Assembly (NCBI RefSeq): GCF_963259705.1 | Contig: NC_081844.1 | Location: forward strand, 20,445,715-20,509,714 | Source: Myotis daubentonii | Taxonomy: Eukaryota; Chordata; Mammalia; Chiroptera; Vespertilionidae | DNA length: 64,000 nt | Direction of reading: 5' to 3' | Shown: positions 28,601-41,574 of the stretch, in pieces | Position numbering within the stretch: the stretch's first letter is position 1 | How the letters are laid out: each line of letters begins with the position of its first letter | Made by a program: the position numbers and the translations under genes | The notes under the pieces: generated by a model | What the model was told of the DNA's origin: nothing | Databases searched by the model: none | What the model saw: only the letters and a program-made list of their open reading frames with translations

Positions 28601-31600
28601 GGGAGCTTGACTGGCAGTAGCTGCAGGAGGCCCAGCTAGGGAGGCAGGCAAGAAGCGCTGTGGCTGTGGCCTGGCGATGCCCGTTTCCTGCTCCTACCAT
28701 GGTCCACAGCCAGAAGCAGTGCTACTGCTTGGGGAGGCTAGGAAGGGTGTTCGAGACTCTACTATTTTTGTGGCTTCTCATTTGAGACAGTGTAATTATT
28801 TCAAAATGAAAAGCCAGAAAAAAACACAAGGGGACATGTCCGATCATAAGCTGTGAACTGAAACTCTTGGTGCCACTGCCTGTCTCCCAGCGCCTGCAGG
28901 TCATCCGTGGGTTCTGACAGGGGTCGGGGACTCACTGGGCTGCTTCAGCCGCAGCTCCATGGCGGGGTCACTGCCCTTCTCCCGCCGGCCCTCGCAGAGC
29001 AGCTTCTCCCTCTCCTTCTCCGTCCGATACTCCAGGAGCTGCTTCTGAGCCTGGCGGTAGATCTTCAAGAGCCGGGAGCACAGGGTCTGGTGGAGACGCA
29101 GGAAGAAGTACCAGTTGTTGTTGGCGAAGAAGAGGCTGTAGACGTCATCCATGGGCTTGTGTGGGGGTGGTGGTAAAGGCGGTGGCGGTGGCGGTGGCGG
29201 CGGTGGCTGTTGCTCAGGGGTGGTGCCCTCGCCAGCGGGCCCCTTCTCCACCGGGGGGCTGCTCTGTGGCCCAGGCGCCGGCTTCTTCCGGTCACCAGGT
29301 TCCATACTCTGCCCCTGGGGGCTCCCCCGGCCCTCGTCAGCAGAGTCCTCAGATGCCCCTAGGTCCAGGTGCTGGGAGAAGAAGAGGCTGGGCACAAACT
29401 GGTGCACCAGCTGGTGGATGGTGCCCTGGTCCTCCTTCTGGATGGCTGGCTGCCGCTTCACGTAGTAGCTGATGAGTGCGGCTGCATCCTCCAGGATCTG
29501 CTTGTCCTCATACACGAAGATAAGGTGTGGTTCGCTGGAGGGGGCGCTGCGGCCCTCTGAGTGCTGCTCCTGGTGCTGGGAACAGGGTGAACGTCAGGCA
29601 GGAAGCAACCCACTGGGAGAACCCAAGATTTGCACCCTCAGCTTTAACAGTGTCACACTGCTCAGCGCCAGGACCAGAACAGGGCCAACCTCCCTCCCAC
29701 CACCATTGCCTGCAGCAGTGCCTAGGGGCCAGGGGATCTGAGGGGAGCAGTGCGCTGGTCACCAAATTCCAGCTGAGCCGAGGTGCCCAATCCAAGCTCT
29801 CCATGGGGGTGAGGAAGGCTCAGGGTGGACCCTGGGCCTCTCTGCCCACCATCATTCATTCATGGATGCTCGGCTTGACCATGAAGATCTGGGACTACTT
29901 ACATGTCAGCCTCTTCTCCCTCAGCCTTTCACACCTGGCCCATACCCTGCCTCTGCCCCCCTCCCACCCACCACCAGTCCCTCCACAGTTCTCCTATCAC
30001 CCTGCTGTGCAGGCCTCCTACCTGATCACTCCAACCACTCTGCTCACTGAGTTGAGAGCAATATGGTGACAGGAGCACAGCCAACTCTACCACCCCCACC
30101 AGGCCCTCCCACACCAGTCAGCAGAGGACTCCAGCCCCTGGCCTGCAGGCCTGCAGGGCACACATGCTCCTCCTCTGAGGCTTCAGGCGTGCAGGACCTT
30201 TGCATGAGCCTGTTTGCTCTTTCTCCCTGGAGAACCACGTCCCTGGGTTCACCCCTCTCCTGTCTTTAGCTAATCATCTTTCTTCCAGAAAACCTAGACA
30301 ATGACTACGTCCTCCAGACTCCCTGAGCACGTGGGGGACGGGGGACGTCCAGGTTCTTGGAAAACCGAGTGTGGATGCCACCCCTGTAGGTGGGACCTCC
30401 TGAGGGCAGGGCAGGGGGAGGGAGGAGGCAAAGGCTGTTCCTCAAACAGAACTAGTGACTGGGAGGAAATGGAGATGGGGCCTCCCACTCTGTGCCCTGG
30501 TCCTCATCAGCTGAACACCCCTTTCCCCTCTGCCCCCAAGGGAAGAGCCAGGAACTCAGTGGTCAGTGGTGGGTCTGTTGGGCTACATCATCACCCCCAA
30601 GTTGACAATGTACCACAGACCCCATTGGTGGGGAGAGGTCGCAGGCTTCGAGGTCCTTCCTCAAGTGAGGAGGTCAGACAAGCTGAAGAGTAGGGCCTGG
30701 GGCTAGGGGCTGGGCCCTGCAGGGGGGAGGGTGCCCCAGGGGGAGGGAGGTTGAAGGGCAGGGTCTTAGGGCCGCAGCCCTGGGTGGTCTCCAGGTATGT
30801 GGAGACACCCCCAGTGGCCTGGCTTTTCTGTCCGTAATTTCCATACTGTGAGAGGAGGTACGACGCTTGCTGCTTATGTGAAGAATAAAAGGGAATAAGT
30901 GAGCCTGCCCAGGCAAGTGCTCAGCCATCGATGCTGCTCTGTCCCTGTCTCCTGGGCACAGCCTGAGAGCAGCACCCGCAACCTCCCTGACTGCGCCCCC
31001 AGGGCCTCCACCTCCCTGCCAGGCCACTTCTTACACGTATTTTTCAAAGGTCCACATTCTCAGAGCCTGAGAGCCCAGCCCGGCCTCAGTTATGTGATTC
31101 GGGGCCCATGAGCCTAGACGGTCCAAGACTGGCAAGTGGACACAGTGCAGCTGCTGGAGGTGAAGCCCGAGGGCTCAGAGCTCTGGTCTCCTGTGACGCC
31201 CTGTGCCTCAGCTTCCTCACTGAGGAAACTAAAACTTGGATAACAGTACTGCATAGGAAGGTGTGTGAGCAAGGGTTCTTTGGGATGTTCCTTCTGGGGG
31301 TTCGAATGCTATCTGGTACCCACTGGCTGTGGAGACAGGAAAGCTGCTAGCATCAGGCATCTGAAGGAAGGTCCATCAAGGCCCACGGGGGGAGGGGGCA
31401 GGGGGGAGGGAAGAGCCCCAGTCCTCCCTGACCAGCCCTGGTCTGTGCTACAGGAACCTCCATCCTCACCCCTACATGGCCGTGAGGGCAATGCCACCCA
31501 GCCCGCCTACCCGCTGGGAAACAGGCAGAGACCTGGCGCAGAGGAGGGCCTCACCTCATCATAGACACTCTCAATCTCGTTGAGCAAGCTCTTGGAGCGA

Positions 31601-34600
31601 AGGGCCTTGGTGTCATTCTGCTTGAAGTTCACGGCCTGGTGGTCCAGGGACTTGAGGTATGCCTTCTCGTACTGCTCCCGCCAAATCTTGTTGAAGCCCT
31701 GCTGGGCCTCCCGCCACTCCTCCTCCTTGGCCTTCAGCCTGTGGGGGCCAGAGGGGCTCAGCACAAGGACAGCATGGGAACAGCCTGTGCCATCCCTGCA
31801 CTAGGACCAGCCTGTCTTCCATCCACAGACTAGCCATGCACTAGGGGACATACCATGTGACTCCATTTGTGCCACAGTGGGACAGCCAGTGCCAGGCTTG
31901 TCTGTATTGAGTAAAGGAGAAAAGGAGGGAGCCATGATCCTGACCAACATGGACAGTTTTATGGTTTCTCAAACGTTGCTGCCACGGAACCAACCTCCTC
32001 CCTGTCCTGGCTTCCGACCATATTCCATGTAGCTGTTGGCTCAACTGTGAACCCCATGAGGGGGACTGTGTGGGTCTTGCTCAGCTCTGCAACCCCAGGG
32101 CCAAGCATAGCACCCAACTGAGGGCCGCACTTAATATCTGTTCACTACCATGGAAAAGTTCCTAAGACACAATACTAAGTACAAGGCAAGCTGTGATACA
32201 GGTCCCACTCTTCATGTTTCGACCTAATGATGTGTGTGGTGACCAAAGGACTAGGACAAGTGTTAACCATGCTTTCCTCTCGGGAGGGGAACAGGAAGAC
32301 GAAGGAAGACTGAGACACCCAGTAAGGCACCCTGAGGCCCCAGGGAACCCCCCGCCCCCCTCCCACCTTGTGATGACATCTGTGACCAACGACACTAATG
32401 AGCGAGTGCCCAGGGGCCAGAGCTGAGGAAACCTTTTGAGAACGACCGGGACAGCGGTGACAGGGTTTTTCTTGAGGCTCTCGATGATCTCAGGAGCCTT
32501 GTCCCCATAGATGCGATGGATGGCGCGACGCTGGATCACCTCCGACGTGCCCCCCAGACAGTCGTCCAGCCGGAACTTATCCTGGTCTTCCGGTGCCATC
32601 CGGGACAGTTTTTTCTGCACGCTTTCCAACACTCGAATGGTGGCCAGGTTGGTCTCCAGGACGACGTCTAACTATGGAGAGGAAGGCGGGAAGGGGTCAG
32701 TGGGGCCCTAGGGAAGAGCCTGGGCTGGCAGAAGGGATGCTAGGACAGAGCTAACGAACTCCACGTCTGAGGGGTGTGACGGGCATTAGAAGGTGGGTCC
32801 CTGAGCAAGTGAGGCTGATTACTGATTACTGAGCTGGCATCCAGTCAGGGGAGGCACAAATGCAGGACCTGGTGCTGAGGGACTGAGAGCCATTGACCAT
32901 TCACTGCTGGCTGAACCCCTACACAGGCACAGAGAGCAAGCTTTGCTTGGCAAAAAAGGGGAACGGACCTGTGGTGTACTTAGCCCCTGGATGACTCTCA
33001 GGGCATGTGCAGGGGGAGCCAATCCCCAAAGGGAACATACCATGTGACTCCATTTGTGCCACAGTGAGAGATGAACAAGGTCAGTGTTGCCAGGGGTCAG
33101 GGCTGGGCGGGCCTGGGAGGGAGGTGTTCAGATATAAGGGGCAGAAGGAGGGGTCCTAGTGGTACGGAGCCGCTCAGTATCTTGGCTGTGGTGGTGAACA
33201 CAGGAACCACCAAAGGTGGGAACATGCAGAGCTGAATACACGTGTATGCACAATTCAACACATGCACACGCCACATATGCACACACAAATACAGTCCACC
33301 GGGGCAAATGTGCCAATGTCACTGACCTCGCTGTGATTTTGTGACCGGGACTTATGAGCTGTTACCACTGGGGAAGGGAACCTGATTGCTGTGTCATTTC
33401 TTATGCTGCATGTCAGCAAAATTTTCAAAAAATTAACTTAAGCTAACTAAATTTTTAAAATATGTTCTTATTGATTTTGAGAGAGAGAGGAAGGGAGGGA
33501 TAGAGAGACAGAAACATCGATGAGAGAGTAACATCATCAATCAGCTGCCTCTTGTACATGCCCCCACTAGGGATTGAGCCCAAAACCCGGTATGTGCCCC
33601 GACCAGGAATTGAACCCACAACCTCTCAGTTCCTGGGTCGACACTCAACCACTGAACCACACTGGCCAGGCAAGCTAACTTAATTTTAATTAAAGAAATT
33701 AAATTCAAATACATTGCGTAGCCAGCCGGAAGGAAAGCAAAGCAAATGAGAGATCTGTGAGGACCGGCCCTGTTGGAAAGTGCTGGCATCCCTGATATTC
33801 AAGAGGAGATGGGGGTGGGGTGCAGTGGGGAGGTTAAGAAGGGTCAGTGCAGACTGGTGCAGCTGCTATGGAAGACAGTATGGAGTTTCTTCAAAAAGTT
33901 AAAAATGGAACTCCCATTTGACCCAGTGATCCCACTTCTAGGAATATATCCCAAGAAATCAGGAACACTAATCAGAAAGGATATACGCACCCCTATGTTC
34001 ATAGCAGCACAATTCACCATAGCTAAGATCTGGAAACAGACTGAGTGCCCATCAGTAGATGAGTGGATTAGAAAACTGTGGTACATCTACACAATAGAAT
34101 ACTATGCTGCTGTAAAAAAGAAGGAATTCTTACCATTTGCAACAGCATGGATGGAACTGGAGAGCATTATGCTAAGTGAAATAAGCCAGTCAATCAAAGA
34201 AAAATACCACATGATCTCACTTATTTATGGATAATAAAGACCATTATAAACTGATGAACAAAAATAGATACAGAGGCAGAGCAGCATCGAACAGACTGTC
34301 AAACTACAGCAGGAAGGCCGGGGAGGATGGGGAGGGGCGTAAGAGATCAACTGAAGGACTTGTATGCATGCATATAAGCATAACCAATGGACACAAGACA
34401 CTGGGGGGTAGGGGAGACCGGGGGAAGATCAAGGAGAAAAAAAAAAGGAGACATATGTAATACTCTTTGTAATACTTTAAGCAATAAAACAAAATTAAAA
34501 AAAAAAAAAGGGTCAGGATATATCCCAGGATGGAGAGGGAGGTGAGCAGGGGAGAGTGAGGATAGTGCCATGGAGGATGGGGGACAAGGCACACCCCATG

Positions 34601-37600
34601 TCACCACCATTCTGGCCAGGACTCAGGGCCACCCAGAGGACCCTGCAGCACCAGCATACACACCTCAAAGCGCTCATCCTCACAGCGGTGCAGCTGCTCC
34701 TCGTAGGGTGTCTTCTTAGAGCTGACAAAGGTGGAGTCCTCTGACCAAGACGGGAATGAGACCCAGGTGTCATTCAGCACCTGCATCAAGAAGAGATGCT
34801 GTTACCCCAGGTAACAAGCCCTGGCTACCAGAACTGTTTACGATACTGTTCATTGTAGAAAATATAATAAGTAATATCACCTTGATTTTACAGGAAATTC
34901 CCTTATCATACAAACAGTACATGTGATCAAGTGGACAAATCATAGTATTTTAGAGGTTGGCAAACTTTCTCTGTAAAAAGCCAGATAATGCACACTCCCA
35001 CCAGACTGGCTTCTCAAGTCATCCTATATAATAAAATGCTAACATGCAAATCGACCAAACAGCAGAACGACCGGTTGCTATGATGTGCACTGACCACCAG
35101 GGGCAGACACTCAATGTAAGAGCTGCCCCCTGGTGGTCAGTGTGCTCCCACAGGGGTAGTGCTGCTCAGCCAGAAGCCGGGCTCACAGCTGGCGAGTGCA
35201 TTGGTGGTGGCAGGAGCCTCTCCTGTCTCCATGGCAGTCGGACATCCCCCAAGGGCTCCTGGACTGCGAGAAGGTGCAGACCGGGCTGAAGGATGCTCTC
35301 CCGCCCCCCCCCCCCCGCCCCACCCCCGCAGTGCATGAATTTTGTGCACTCGGCCTCTAGTAGAGTTAATAAAAGAGTAAGCAAGTGCCAAGCAGCCACT
35401 GATCCTGAACCAGAGTCGGGACAGGAAGATCAGAGAGAGGGGGACATGTCATGCACATACATGCCAATGAGAACTATACCTCCAGTAAGTCCACCTTCTC
35501 AGGGCAATGCCCCCAGAACAATGCATTTATGAATCAGAGCTTCTAACCTAACCATGGGCTCACTCCATGAATCTGTCTAAACCACAAGGCAGGCATCACG
35601 TGCCTGGGCTCCCATCTCGTTTTGGCCCAGATGCTTACTGGGACCGGAGACTGTCAGTGATTTCCCAGCTTCCTGAGACATGGAAATCTACCTCAATAAC
35701 TGTAAAAATGAGCCCGGCCAGTGTGGTTCAGTGGTTGAGCATTGACCTATGAATTGGGAGGTCACAGTTCGATTCCTGGTCAGGGCACATGACTGGGTTG
35801 TGGGTTCGATGTCCAGAGTGGGGCATGTGGGAGGCAGCCGATCGATGATTCTCGCTCATCATTGATATTTCTATCTCTCTCCCCTCTCCTTTCCTCTCTA
35901 AAGTCAATAAAAATATTTATTAAAGCCCTAGCTGGTTTGACTCAGTGGATAGAGCCTTGGCCTGTGGACTGAAGGGTCCCAGGTTCGATTCTAGTCAAGG
36001 GCACATGCTCGGGTTGCTGGCTCAATTCTCAGTAGGAGGCGTGCAGGAGGCAGCCAATCAGTGATTCTCTCTCATCATTGATGTTTCTCTCTCCCTCTCC
36101 CTCTCCCTTCCTCTCTGAAATCAATAAAAATATTTATACATATATATTTTAAAAAGCCAGATAATAAATATTTCAAGTTTTGCGGGGACTACTCAATTCT
36201 GCCTTAGTCTTAGTAAAGTAGTCATAGGCAATATGCAAATCAATGGGCATAGCTGTGACACAATAAAACTTTATTGACAAACACAACCAATGGACCAGCT
36301 TTGGCCTGGGATTTGGCCCATAGGCGGTTCCTTGCTGATCCCTGGAACCCAGCAGGCAGTCTTGAATTCTGGATATACAGTAACAGGCTGTCCTCTAACC
36401 CTGAAGATGTATTCAATTGTCACACTAAACAAAAACATACTGAGGGCAGTGAACCCAGGACAGAGCAGGCTCAGCAAAATGATGGCATGTGCCAACCCTA
36501 CGCTGGTGCCGTGGGCTCCGTGGCTTACCAAAACTGCCAACAGGGTAAGAAACTCACCTCTGCTCAGGTATTTTGTTTTGCCACATCCCAGCACATCCAT
36601 TACTCAACATTTAGGGGGCTGACATTCAGTCTTTTATCTGATATATGAGAATGATGGGTGTTTTTTTTGGGGGGGGGGGCGAAAGGGGGTACATGCACCA
36701 CACAAGCCAACCTAAGCCCCAGGGAGCTACCTCCTTGCAGATGGCCGTCCTCCCACTGCACTTGGGCTGCTGATAAGTTTTGGGGAGCGCCCGATAGCTG
36801 GATCCAATGCGCTTACAAGATGAATAGTCGATTTCCCGGCTTATTCCATCCCCAGATCTGTCGCTCATGGGCGGGGCGAATGATAGTTCTTTCACCCCCA
36901 GGAAAGACTTGAATTGTGCAAAAAGTTCTGGAAATTTCCTTCAAAAATAAAAACAGATGGTAAGTCGACACCCCCAGGGCTTCCTGGGAGTGATCTAGAG
37001 ATTTCAGAATGGCCCCATATAGACATCCGTGGTTAAAGATGGTCAGAATGCACGCTCAGGGAGGAGAGGCAGGAGGCGGAACCTAGCACCAGATGTGCAT
37101 AAAGTCCCCACTTGGGAGTGAATCTGCCCCCCAAAACTTTGTCACCAGTCAGGCCCACCACCTGCACACTCTAGAAAAGACAACCTAGACTGGCAGAAGC
37201 TGGGTCGGCAATGTTCCTTGACTGGAAGAGGCCAGGGTTGGCCAACCTGCCCACTCCTGTCTTTGTAAATCAAGTTTTATTGGCACAGTGATGTCCATCC
37301 TGACACACTGCTTGTGGCTTCTTTTGCACAATGCCGGAGTTAGGTAGTCTAGCCCCTGGCCCTTGAAGATCAGTCTGCCAAGCTCTGTTCCGGAGTCTTT
37401 CTCTCCCATGGGAGAAAGATCTGCTCCTCCTCCTAGGAGCACCCGCTATGGATATATTTTTTTAAGTCATAATGTAACCACCATGCATGTTGATGGGAAG
37501 GTTTTCGTGCAATCCACCCCAATGTCACCTGGGTTTATGTTTTAATGAGTGTCAAGGCCTATGCAAGAGTGCAGTCACTATGACAGCTGGCACAGTGATC

Positions 37601-40600
37601 CTGCCGTAACAGCCAGGCAGGCTCCTCCCCTGGGGTTTTCATTGGGGCTACACAGGTCACTAATACAGTTGTCTATAATGCACACTCACCAGATTATGGA
37701 TTCTATTTGAAGGGTCTTATGCGCAGAGCCCACATGGAGCTTTCTGAAACTGAGGTCAGACTGGCTAAGAAACCTTCCCAACGTGACAGGGTGGGTGAGG
37801 GGGAGGCAATGCTGGGACCTGGCCAACCCCCTTTCCTAAAGCTCATTGTGCACGAACTGTGGGTTTGCGTCCACCTCCTAGAACAGCCGTCACCAACCGG
37901 TGGTCTGTGAGGTCCAAAAGGTTGGTAACTGCTGTCCGAGAACATCCCCACGTTCCCAGCGGCTGCCCGGGCCTGGGGCTGCCCCCACACTGAGCAGGGT
38001 GTGTGGAAGCTGGTGGTTAAGTGTTCCTCTCTGGGTGGCTGGGATGCTGATGGTTGGAATTTTAAAAGCCTACACAGTGAGATTCTCCAGGGCTCCGTGC
38101 TGCGTGGAAAGAGCTGATCCTGACTCCATTTATGTAACACTTTTGTCATGTAGGTGTTGGAGATGGAGCACAGAGATGGTTGTCAGGGGCTGTGGCGCGG
38201 ACTGGAGCAGGAAGCAAGAGGGACGCAGGCTTGGGTATCAAAGGTCAGCACAGGATCCTTGTGATTCTGGAGCCACTGAGTATCGTGACTGTAGTGAGAC
38301 ACACTCCCTTCCCAGGTGACAGAACTGCACACACACACACACACACACACACGAACTAGAAATAGGGAAACCTGCAAAGATGGGTGGGTTGCCCGAGTGT
38401 CACCACCCTGGTTGTGGTGCTGACTTCAGAGGTTCCCATGGGGGGAACCAGTCCTAGGATCTGTGTTTTCTTACTACTGCTGGTGAATCTATAACAATCC
38501 CCACAACAATTTCCATTTAAAGGCAGTATCAAAAAAAGTACCTATCATCTTCAAAACAATAGCCCATAGAAAGGTGGACGGAGTTTACAGAAGCTAAACT
38601 TGTGGAGAGCCTGGCGCAGTGTTGCTCACCCTAAAAACGGGCTGACGAGCTGGAGGAGCTCAGAGCCGGACACGAGCTCCTGGTTGAAGAGTGCGATGCA
38701 GCGAAGAAAGTTCTCATAAACCTCCTGGCTCTTCAGGACCCTGCGCACCTGCAGGGAGAGTATGTCAGGAGGCTTTGCGGGCTGGGCCCAACCCTGGCCC
38801 GTGCCTACCTGGCTTAGCCATCACTAGGTACATGAAGTCACCAACATGGGCTTGCTCTAAAGTGACTGGCCGTGGTCTGCATGGCAACGCTCTCCTTGAG
38901 CATTCACAGTTCAGACAGCATGGGCCATCTCGCTGGTTCAGGCCACTGACCCCATGGGAGCCCCAGCATGAGCTCTGCTTAGAAAAGTCACACAGTTGGG
39001 GTATGGAAGATGTGTGTTCTCAAATCCGCTCGGCCCCGAGCTCTTGACGCCTACAGCGCACCACCTGCCATCTGTTCAATGATGGCCCACACTCCCTTCC
39101 ACTGTGAAAGCTGGTGCCTGCCCCTCCTCCCAGACCCACTCAAGAGCTCCCCTCCTCCTACCTGCTCCCTTCCTAGAAGCCTTGCTCTGCAAACCTCAGT
39201 CCCACCAGTCACCTTGTCAAAGAAGGAGAACTCCTGCAGAGTCCCGTACTTCCCCACGGCAGCGATGGACAGGTCTTTGGTGCCACGCAGTTTCATTTTC
39301 TTCTGTGGAGAGAAATTCGTGCTGTCAGTGCTCTGTGCATCCATCTTTGTCAGAGTCAGCACGGCCAGCACTGAGTTCTGACAGGAACTGCCACTGGGTG
39401 CTGGATGAGGTCTGCCCAGGACCACTCACCTCCACGACCTAGTGACGGGTGAAGGTCACAGGACTGCCCCACCCATAATCTGGGATCTAAGTCTCGATAG
39501 CTTAGGGCTTTTGATAACAGGCAGGAACATCATAAAGTTGGAATAGCAAGGTAGCTATGCCACTGGATACAATATCAGAAACCCCTCCCCTGCCTGTTTT
39601 ATCCTGTGAGCCATGCAGTGATGGGAAAGGGACAGGAAGAGGACAGCACTGGTGGGATCCCACAGAGGCCCAGGTTTTAGGGCTCTGGAAGACTTCTGTC
39701 TCTAAGCTAGACTAGGACCTAAACTTGGCTACACTCCTGAGGCTACAAAACCATCTTCCGATGCCTGAAGAATGATGGAGACGTGTCAAGGGGACACAGG
39801 AGCCACCCCGAAAGGGCTGTACCGACCCATTTTGGGACAGTTTGGGCATCAAGATAAACTAATAGTTCCGGATTATAACCCGGAGTTCAGATTGACACAG
39901 GTAACTGAATAAAGGGGTGAAGGGAAGTCCTTCCTTACAGTAGAAAGTTCCCTAGTAAATGCACAAACAATGATGGACTGAGAACATCACTATCAGGGTG
40001 ATGAGAGCAATAGGAGCTGGACCTCAGCCCCTTCCATCCCTCAGTGGGGCACCCGATGCAGGGACCAACCCACACAACTGTACATGGGCCCCGCCCATCA
40101 GAGAGGCTTGACGGTGCCAGGAGCAGAGTGAGCATTACCTCTGGTTTCTCGAGGAGGAGGGGACACTCCTCACAACTATCTGTGATCCCGGGAAACAGAG
40201 GAGCAGCACCCTTGGAGGTGAGCTGACTTCCCAGGTCCCACCGCCAGGGCATTTTAAGCCCGACCAGGGCCCAGACTCAGCCTCCTGCCCAGGCCTACTT
40301 GCTTGGGCCTGCGAATGTTGCTCCCTAGTTCATGTACAGAGAAGGCAAGGCTGCCGTGTGTCCACACATGTATATCCACACCCGAGGCTGGCGATTACCT
40401 TGGCCGGTGCTGACACAGGACGGAGGAGTGAGGGCCGGGAGCGCTTTTTGCTGTGTTCCAGGCTCTTCTCGTGCTCACTCTTCTGGACACTGTTCATTTC
40501 GCAGGGCCCATTTCCTGTGAACTAAGGACACAAACACAGGAGGTGGTTAGCGTTGGGGGACACTGCCGGGCCCATCAGTGCTGGTTCTCTACTTGTCTGC

Positions 40601-41531
40601 ATGCCTGGAACAGCCTTCAGCTCGGACCCTGGCTCCAGAGAGCACTGTATACCATGGGCCAGGGGCTCTGTCCATATGTGAGGTGACCCCAACTCTCGAG
40701 ATGCTCACATTTACTGGGGAGAGACCCGTGTACCCAGATCATGACAGTGTGACAAACGCCATGAGGCTGGGAGAAGGCTCACAGAAAGCCACGATGTAGG
40801 CTGGGTCCTGACCGGCGAGGGAAGCCATAGGGTGAAACACTGGGGCTGGGCCTGGGTGTGTGGGGCTCACCCAGTGGACCACCGATAACGAGGGTCTGGT
40901 GTTCAAGTGCATCCAGAAGGGAAAGCACTTCAGACGAGGCGACTGGCACGCACAGAGCCCCAGCAGCAAGAGGAAGCAGCCAACAACCTCCAGGTCACTG
41001 GGCGGGGACGGGGTGGGGTGGGGTGGGGTGGGGTGGGGGTGGTTTCCAGCCAAGTCTGTATTCTTTCTTATGAATGAGCAGTGTCAGCACTCAGTACTTG
41101 CAGGTTCTACACCAGCCATCAATGAACAGGTTAGGGCTGTTTCTCCCAAGTGGGGTATCTATTGGGTGTTAGCAACATTTACAAAAAACGCTTCTGGGAG
41201 AACTTGCATCTGTGTGAATGTGCCGGAAAGCTGGAGTGGGTGGAGGAAGGTGGACAGACTGCAGCTTTTGGAGGCACTCCAAAGTCACCCACCACGTCGT
41301 CATTCCCACCCCACCATGGGACCTGGACGGGGAGACACCACATAAAGGACGCGCTATAGGCCCACAGAGTGGGCTGGGTGAGCACGTCATGCTGCACCCA
41401 AAGAAAACAGCAGCATCTACCAGGTAACAGTGAGCTCTGCATCTGTGTGTCTCTGTCTGAGACCGGTGTACATGATACATTGTTACGTAAAACAGAAAAG
41501 AAAAAAAAACTAAGCAGAATAAACAGGATGC

Positions 41532-41574
<43 letters not shown>

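Larger units (their letters stand above)
34990..36150 (+). mobile_element. Composite insertion with 15-bp target duplication
   Basis: The repeat AAAAAGCCAGATAAT is present at 34975-34989 and 36151-36165, bracketing 1161 bp. The content is unique sequence, a Helitron (35022-35360), further unique sequence, and two Ves SINEs head to tail, finishing in an A/T-rich tail. The length of the duplication and the terminal tail fit L1-type retrotransposition of a longer RNA that ended in the SINE tail. Confidence 0.7.
34958..36345 (+). mobile_element. hAT-Charlie-like remnant, split by 1161-bp insertion
   Basis: Left piece GAGGTTGGCAAACTTTCTCT, AAAAAGCCAGATAAT; right piece from 36151 continues AATATTTCAAGTTTTGCGG, ATGGGCATAGCTGTGACACA, AATAAAACTTTATTGACAAA. 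Together they follow the old Charlie-type pattern. Confidence 0.72.

Noticed and set aside
31849..33065. 32-bp exact match (31849 and 33034)
   Set aside because: Both lie in L1 3'UTR-like remnants; shared ancestry of a repeat explains it better than a local duplication.
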